Source of the DNA: Stenotrophomonas maltophilia
GTDB taxonomy: Bacteria > Pseudomonadota > Gammaproteobacteria > Xanthomonadales > Xanthomonadaceae
Assembly (NCBI GenBank): GCA_002387845.1
Contig: DGLB01000071.1
Location: forward strand, 28,290 to 92,289
Length of the DNA stretch: 64,000 nt
Direction: 5' to 3'
Shown: positions 62,772 to 64,000 of the stretch, piece after piece
Layout: each line of letters starts with the position of its first letter
Position numbering within the stretch: position 1 is the first letter of the stretch
The notes under the pieces: model-generated
Told to the model about the DNA's origin: nothing
Databases searched by the model: none
Seen by the model: only the letters and a program-made list of their open reading frames with translations
Program-made: the position numbers and the translations under genes

Positions 62772-63797
62772 TCATTTGAACAGCGTGTCCGGATATTCCG
62801 GCTTCTGTTCGCGGGCCAGCAAGGCCCGCAGGCCTTCGGCCGGGGTCTGCTCTCCGTGCAGCACGGCGCGCACGCCGTCGGAGATCGGCAGGTCGATGCC
62901 GTGGCGGCGGGCCTGGCGCATGACTTCATCCGCCGTCTGCACCGACTCCACCACCTGGCCGATTTCGCGGATGGCGTCCTGCAGCGTCTGGCCACGACCC
63001 AGGGCCAGGCCCAGGCGGCGGTTACGCGAGAGGTCGCCGGTGCAGGTGAGCACCAGGTCGCCCAGGCCGGCCAGACCCATCAGGGTTTCCGGCTTGGCAC
63101 CAATGGCGGCGGCCAGCCGCAGCATCTCGTTCAAACCACGCGTGATCAGGCCGGCACGGGCGTTCAGGCCCAGCTGCATGCCGTCGGCCACGCCGGTGGC
63201 CACGGCCAGCACGTTCTTCATCGCACCGCCCAGCTCGGCACCGACCATGTCGTCACCGGTGTAGGCGCGGAAGGCGGGGCCGTGCATGGCTTCAGCCACC
63301 TGCTGGGCGAACTCCACATCGTCACCGTGCACGGTGATCGCGGTGGGCAGACCCTGGGTGACTTCCTTGGCGAACGAAGGACCGGTGACCACGGCCAGCG
63401 GCACGTCCGGGCCCAGCACTTCGCGCGCGACTTCGTGCAGGAAGCGACCGGAACCGGGCTCGAAGCCCTTGGTCGCCCAGGCCACGCCGGCACCGGCCGG
63501 ACGCAGCGGAGCCAGCGCGCGCACGGTTTCACCGAAGGCGTGCGAAGGCACCACCACCAGGATCCAGGTGGCGTCCTTTACCGCCGACGCGAGGTCGGTG
63601 GTGGCGCGCAGCGATTCCGGCAGCGGAATGCCCGGCAGATAACGGGTGTTCTCGTGGCGCTGGTCGATGGCCTCGACCATGGCCGCATCGCGGCCCCACA
63701 GCACGGTGTTGCAACCGTGGCGGGCGAGCAGGCTCGCCAGGGCGGTGCCCCAGGAGCCTGCACCAAGAACGGCGACTTTGTCTGCGTTCTGAGTCAT
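62772..63797 (-). CDS. gpsA: Glycerol-3-phosphate dehydrogenase (NAD(P)+)
   Basis: A 341-residue enzyme converting dihydroxyacetone phosphate to sn-glycerol 3-phosphate for phospholipid synthesis. N-terminal Rossmann motif VLGAGSWGTALASLLARHG, catalytic-region GAMKNVLAVATGVADGM with the Lys, and GLAGLGDLVLTCTGDLSRNRRLG, the most conserved GpsA block. It follows secB by 11 bp in the usual gammaproteobacterial order. Confidence 0.97.
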   Translation of the reverse strand: MTQNADKVAVLGAGSWGTALASLLARHGCNTVLWGRDAAMVEAIDQRHENTRYLPGIPLPESLRATTDLASAVKDATWILVVVPSHAFGETVRALAPLRPAGAGVAWATKGFEPGSGRFLHEVAREVLGPDVPLAVVTGPSFAKEVTQGLPTAITVHGDDVEFAQQVAEAMHGPAFRAYTGDDMVGAELGGAMKNVLAVATGVADGMQLGLNARAGLITRGLNEMLRLAAAIGAKPETLMGLAGLGDLVLTCTGDLSRNRRLGLALGRGQTLQDAIREIGQVVESVQTADEVMRQARRHGIDLPISDGVRAVLHGEQTPAEGLRALLAREQKPEYPDTLFK

Positions 63798-63808
63798 TGA
63801 AACGCCGA

Positions 63809-64000
63809 TCAGGCGTTACCGGCCGGCTCGGAATCGGCCAGCGAGGTGCCGCCCTCTTCCTGACGCTGACGCAGGGTTTCGGCGTACAGGCCTTCGAAGT
63901 TGATCGGCTGCAGGAAGAACGGCGGGAAGCCGCCGGCCTGGATCAGCTCGCTCACCAGCGAACGCACGTACGGGAACAGGATGTTCGGGCACTGGGTGCC
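63809..64000 (-). CDS. secB: SecB export chaperone, C-terminal part
   Basis: The visible 63 codons translate to GTQCPNILFPYVRSLVSELI, then QAGGFPPFFLQPINFEGLYA and a tail ending EPAGNA. CPNILFPYVR and GGFPPFFLQPINF are SecB signatures. SecB holds preproteins unfolded for SecA. The gene runs off the window; it precedes gpsA by 11 bp. Confidence 0.95.
   Translation of the reverse strand, partial: GTQCPNILFPYVRSLVSELIQAGGFPPFFLQPINFEGLYAETLRQRQEEGGTSLADSEPAGNA

Overview
This window is a high-GC, gene-dense chromosomal segment of a Stenotrophomonas-like gammaproteobacterium (Xanthomonadaceae). The main reasons are the many GTAG-ended palindromic repeats (the SMAG elements known from S. maltophilia), an Ax21-family porin-like protein, several TonB-dependent receptors, and genes that look leaderless or poorly led. 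I see no phage, integrase, transposase, CRISPR array, rRNA or tRNA.

Layout. 1-4.2 kb: an APH-family kinase, then a TPP riboswitch driving a TonB receptor and a PnuC/PnuT-type transporter (thiamine uptake). 4.2-8.9 kb: a TonB receptor and a Tat-exported phospholipase C behind a Pho-box-like promoter. 8.9-13.8 kb: a tetR-MFP-RND efflux operon with two operator palindromes. 13.8-15.6 kb: two orphan genes bracketed by three near-identical SMAG dimers. 15.6-21.3 kb: HD protein, alpha/beta hydrolase, LysR/SDR pair, AraC/AhpD-like pair and a Rof homologue. 21.3-25.6 kb: two divergent TonB receptors with a Zur-like and a weaker Fur-like operator between them. 25.9-34 kb: carotenoid oxygenase with a DUF2141 partner, two two-component systems, and an SDR-ohr-thioredoxin operon. 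34-42.8 kb: EamA/MocR pair, glutamine amidotransferase, isochorismatase-like hydrolase, acyltransferase, membrane LytTR regulator, a TacAT-type toxin-antitoxin pair and a decayed gene.

The most interesting part is 42.8-54.5 kb. A type V autotransporter is followed by an operon encoding a hybrid kinase, a REC-EAL c-di-GMP phosphodiesterase, a second paralogous hybrid kinase ending in an Hpt domain, and a response regulator strikingly like RcsB. Three promoters here (autotransporter, kinase operon, and a short transcript after the regulator) share the motif TTAAGGATTGCCTGAT at exactly the same distance (21 bp plus one C) from a -10 hexamer. The third promoter ends about 120 nt later at a perfect intrinsic terminator with no ORF between, which predicts a regulatory small RNA. 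I read this as a self-contained Rcs-like phosphorelay controlling a surface adhesin, its own synthesis, c-di-GMP and an sRNA.

54.5-64 kb: LysR/OYE pair, small proteins, a large orphan sensor kinase with beta-propeller repeats, a RES-Xre toxin-antitoxin pair, ax21, gpsA and the 3' end of secB. At least five genes in the window take their stop codon from a SMAG element.
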